NCBI GenBank assembly: GCA_001692895.1
Contig: KV748193.1
Coordinates: forward strand, 1,922,001-1,986,000
Direction: 5' to 3'
DNA: 64,000 nucleotides
From: Cenococcum geophilum 1.58
Lineage: Eukaryota; Ascomycota; Dothideomycetes; Gloniales; Gloniaceae
Position numbers and translations under genes: made by a program. Each line of letters opens with the position of its first letter. Position 1 is the first letter of the stretch. The notes beneath the pieces are model-generated. The model was not told where the DNA came from. It searched no databases and saw only the letters and a program-made list of their open reading frames with translations. Shown here piece by piece: positions 60,918-64,000 of the stretch.

Positions 60918-63900
60918 CTAAACTCGATATACTGGTCGTGAGGCCTATAGTAGTAGAGGGTGGCGAATACCTAAGTTAGTAGTTTACTAAGTGGTATACT
61001 ATAAGGCGCTCTGCTATAGTATAGTGGCTTTACTTTCTAAAGGCTAATTATCCTAATTATCGCGACGTTAAAATATATAGCACTTAGCTTACTAGCTTAC
61101 CTAAAAATAGCTCTATATTAGATTAGCTACCTTATATTAATAAGTTAGAGTCTAATTTTAGTAGCCTAACGGCTTACCTTACTACTCCTATAAAACGTCC
61201 TTCTACTATTAATCTTCTACCTACCGAGCTTGGCAGTAATATACTAGACGGTAAATTTAATAATAACGTACTAAATACTTTAGTTCCTAATTTAGTACCT
61301 AACCTTAATAAATTAAAGCTTTTAGGTTGTGAGGTTTAATACTAATAAGACCTATAAGTGGGCTTAGAGGTTTTTACTGTGTAATAAACACCTCTCTCTT
61401 AGTAATTAGCTAGCTTTATTATACGCGGCGCCTTTCCTACTCTATTTCCTTATGGTAAAGCCAATTTTAACATACTATAAAGCCGTACGGTTACCCTAGC
61501 TGCGTACGCTAAGTATATGCTTAAGTATTAGGACGGTCGGTTTAGCCGCCACCCCTTATTTCGCTACTATGTGTTTAATCGGATTATAAGAGAGTAAGCC
61601 CTTAACGCCATCTGCTTCCTTTACAGCTAATTAAATAAAAATAGTCTATTTTTAAATAAGCTTAGTAATCTTATAAATAGCAATAGGGGTAGCTAGTTAC
61701 TAAATAAGATTGTACGGCATATATAGAACCTTAAGGGCACTAGACCTTACTAGAGGTAGAAGAGAAATAAGCTTATAGCTTATGCTAAGAATATTAAAAG
61801 CGGGTCTCTATTCTTTACACTTAGCGCTACTAATCTACATTGGCATAATCTATACTCTTATATACCTCTATTTAATAAATATAAGGCTACTAATAAGGCT
61901 TAGCGCTACCAGATTGCTTCTTAAAATCTTAATAATAATCCGCATATTGCTGCTTACTGGCTATATTGCCGCTTTAATCTATTTAGGAAGCACGTACTTA
62001 TAGGCCTATTTAATAGCACTAACTTTTAGTCTTAATATAAGTGGTAGGTATAAGGTAGTAGCTATATATATAGCTTCTTATAGAGTTTAATAGCCCTAAG
62101 GCTAAATCCGTTAGCTAGTGACTTAAGGGCGGCTTTTACTAAGTATTGGGCTACTTTTATATCTATAATTAATCCTAATTAATCTAGGCTTCCCAATCTC
62201 TAATATCCTTTTATTCTTAGCTATAAAGAATAGCTTAATACTAGTAAGCTTCTTACTGCCTACCTTAATTAATTTTAACAGCACCGTAATTACACCGAAT
62301 TTTACTACTTAAGATTAAAGAAAGGCTCTACTAGAGTAAAGGAGTGCCGCTTTTATTTTCTACGCTCTTTCTATAATAAGGCCACTGTATTAAAGGATTA
62401 AAATCTATATTACTAGATATTTTATCCACAGCGTAATAATAAGCTTCTTAATAGTTATAATGCAGCTATAATATTAGCGTGGATAGCGAATATTAATACG
62501 TTACCTGCTACGAGTATATTAGTAATAGTTAACTATATAGGCAAATATTATAGCAAGGAAGAGAAGAAGTTAACTTCTTATTAGGAGTTACTCTAATTAG
62601 TACAGCNNTATACNAATAGCCTTTATACCTTTAGTTTGGTCGTGGCTAGGTTTATAAATAAGCTTATTACTAAACGCGATTAGTTAACGTAGGAGGTATA
62701 CTATCTACTTTTTAATATTCCCCTTTATAAAGGCTCTAGGAATATAATAACTTTAAACTACTACTAGGAGAATAATTAAAGCGCTACGTATAAGCTTAAT
62801 AATAGACAACTAAAAGGGTGCGGACTATTTAACTATAAGAAATATAAGCGCCGCCTAGATAGGGTAGAAGACGTTACTTTCCTTAATTTTTTACTCTATT
62901 TTAATTACTCTACTTATAAGCATCGGCTAAGATCAAGGCCTTAAGTTATATTGTACTTTCCGCGATATAATAGCAATCGTTCCTATCTGTAGTATCCTAA
63001 GTTCTACCATATGAAGCTTATTCTTTATTACCCGTAGAGGGAGTATAAGGAAGTAGCTACTTATACTAATAGATTTAGGGCCCCTAATTATGTGGCTTCC
63101 TATTAGGCTTACGTTAACTTTTCTTAGCACCTACCTAACTACTTCTGCAATTAGAAACTAGAGGAAGGCCGCGAAACCGCTAATAATATTAATAAGTTTA
63201 ATAGCGGTTTTGCAGACGACTTAGAGCTATACTAATCCTTTAAGGCCCTATATGCCCGCGTTTAAAATACTAATAGAGTTAAAATTAAGGATTTTAATAG
63301 GCTTAGTAATAGGGAGCTTAATTATAACTATAACTAAAGTATATATTAGGGTACGTACCCGCAGCTTAATAAGAGGACTTATTGGTAGGAAGTATGGCTA
63401 TAGCCTCTACTATAGAGCCGCCTATTCTAAATAGTAACTCCGTCCTCCTTATAACTAGGTCAGCGTTATATCTATAATATTATAGTTAATTACTATAGGC
63501 AGATCTAAGCGGGCCTTAGCCCCCCCCACTGCGGATTAATATTAATAGAGAGGTAGGAACCGGCAAATTATATCTTATTGCTGTTCTCTCTACTACGCTC
63601 TATAATATAGTAAGGGCTAATAGTAAGCTAATGCCATTAGCTTAAGCGGCCCCTACTAGGGTAGCTGCCTTTAATATTAACGGCAGAACTATATACGATC
63701 TATTAAGGTTGCTAGTAAATCGCCCGTTTAAGGAATTACCTACTACTAGTCTTACCCCTCTATAGCAAGCTTTTAAGGATATTTACTATTTTATCTTTAA
63801 CGAGAAATCTATAATTAGGTAAGTATATCTAGCCTAGATCGATCGCTGCCTCTATTAGATCTACCCTATATATAATAACGACTACTTTAGAGGCTTAAAC

Positions 63901-64000
63901 ATCTTGCTAGTAGGCGATTTCCATTAGCTTCCCCCTATAGGTTAGGCGGCCTTATATAGCAATCTACCCGCTAGGCCATTAGAGCTCACTAGCTATAAAA
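60918..64000 (+). pseudogene. Helitron RepHel relic, Rep and helicase part (runs off the end)
   Basis: Continues the N-terminal part across LINE 3. The Helitron-like N domain includes KYQDGRFSRHPLFRYYVFNR-type sequence at about 61520-61580 and SGSLFFTLSATNLHWHNL at about 61795-61850. The HUH site of the Rep nuclease reads YIY at 62063-62071 in GSSYIYSFL (His to Tyr by RIP). The Rep tyrosine region is VNYIGKYYSKEEKK at about 62525-62570. The PIF1-like helicase starts about 63450; a Walker B-like NEKS (Asp to Asn) lies near 63803 and GDFH-LPPIG near 63914. Walker A was not recognisable. Unresolved bases are at 62607, 62608 and 62614. The protein would nick and unwind DNA for rolling-circle transposition. 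Inactive. Confidence 0.87.

Larger units (their letters stand above)
55615..60931 (-). mobile_element. LINE 3 (Tad1-like), near full length, in the Helitron
   Basis: The element is 55629-60917 (5,289 bp), minus strand, with a perfect 14-bp target duplication CTAAACTCGATATA (55615-55628 and 60918-60931). The 3' end has an ATT-repeat tail (AATAATAATAA at 55627-55640 on the plus strand) rather than poly(A). The 3' UTR (about 55640-55850) and 5' UTR (about 60740-60917) are GC-rich and un-RIPped, while both ORFs are heavily RIPped. It is a different family from LINE 1/2. Confidence 0.93.

Noticed and set aside
61782-62003. 73-codon hydrophobic frame resembling a membrane protein
   Set aside because: It is a shadow of the Helitron Rep frame, which reads SGSLFFTLSATNLHW in another phase; TpA enrichment makes false Ile/Leu-rich frames common.
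63252-63434. 60-codon Ile/Leu/Arg-rich frame
   Set aside because: Out of phase with the Helitron helicase frame; composition is produced by RIP.

Overview
The window looks like an AT-rich, repeat-filled block from a filamentous ascomycete (Pezizomycotina). CpA and TpG are almost absent and TpA is very common. Stop codons sit almost only where Gln (CAA/CAG) or Trp (TGG) codons are expected. Catalytic Asp codons are often turned into Asn. These are the marks of repeat-induced point mutation (RIP). I see no intact host gene, tRNA, rRNA or CRISPR array. Nearly everything assignable is a dead transposable element; the exception is a DUF3723-family gene relic. Species cannot be fixed from this sequence.

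Layout. 1-1305: un-RIPped tandem repeats (20-bp minisatellite, CCTG tract, 12-bp and 40-bp repeats). 1340-2965: minus-strand pogo/Fot1 transposase relic. 3553-9432: complete Ty1/copia element with 200-bp LTRs and TSD TAAAG. 9990-12440: unassigned minus-strand coding relic. 12441-15700: minus-strand DUF3723 relic carrying a 49-codon tandem repeat; this family is a recurrent passenger of Starship giant transposons. 17058-23068: Ty3/gypsy element (TSD ATTAG) inside a 17-bp minisatellite.

24309-51472 is a nested block. Gypsy A (plus, TSD CTTAA) holds a small solo LTR (25095-25277, TSD CTATT) and gypsy B (minus, 29320-48607, TSD ATAGT). B in turn holds a TA-flanked MITE (30846-31151), a 5'-truncated LINE (32941-36695, 11-bp TSD), a Tc1-like transposase fragment (about 38455-38775) and gypsy C (plus, 41403-48304, TSD GTTCC), which sits inside one LTR of B. 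Exact target duplications let the reading frames be followed across most of these junctions and give the insertion order.

52464-54541: a LINE of the same family as the one in B, reduced to ORF1 plus 3' UTR. 54578 to the window end: a plus-strand Helitron (zinc-finger segment, proline repeat, DUF6570-like part, HUH Rep, PIF1-like helicase), split at 55629-60917 by a near full-length Tad1-like LINE with a 14-bp TSD. Short elements and the ends (LTRs, UTRs) of several long ones have largely escaped RIP, while their coding parts are saturated.
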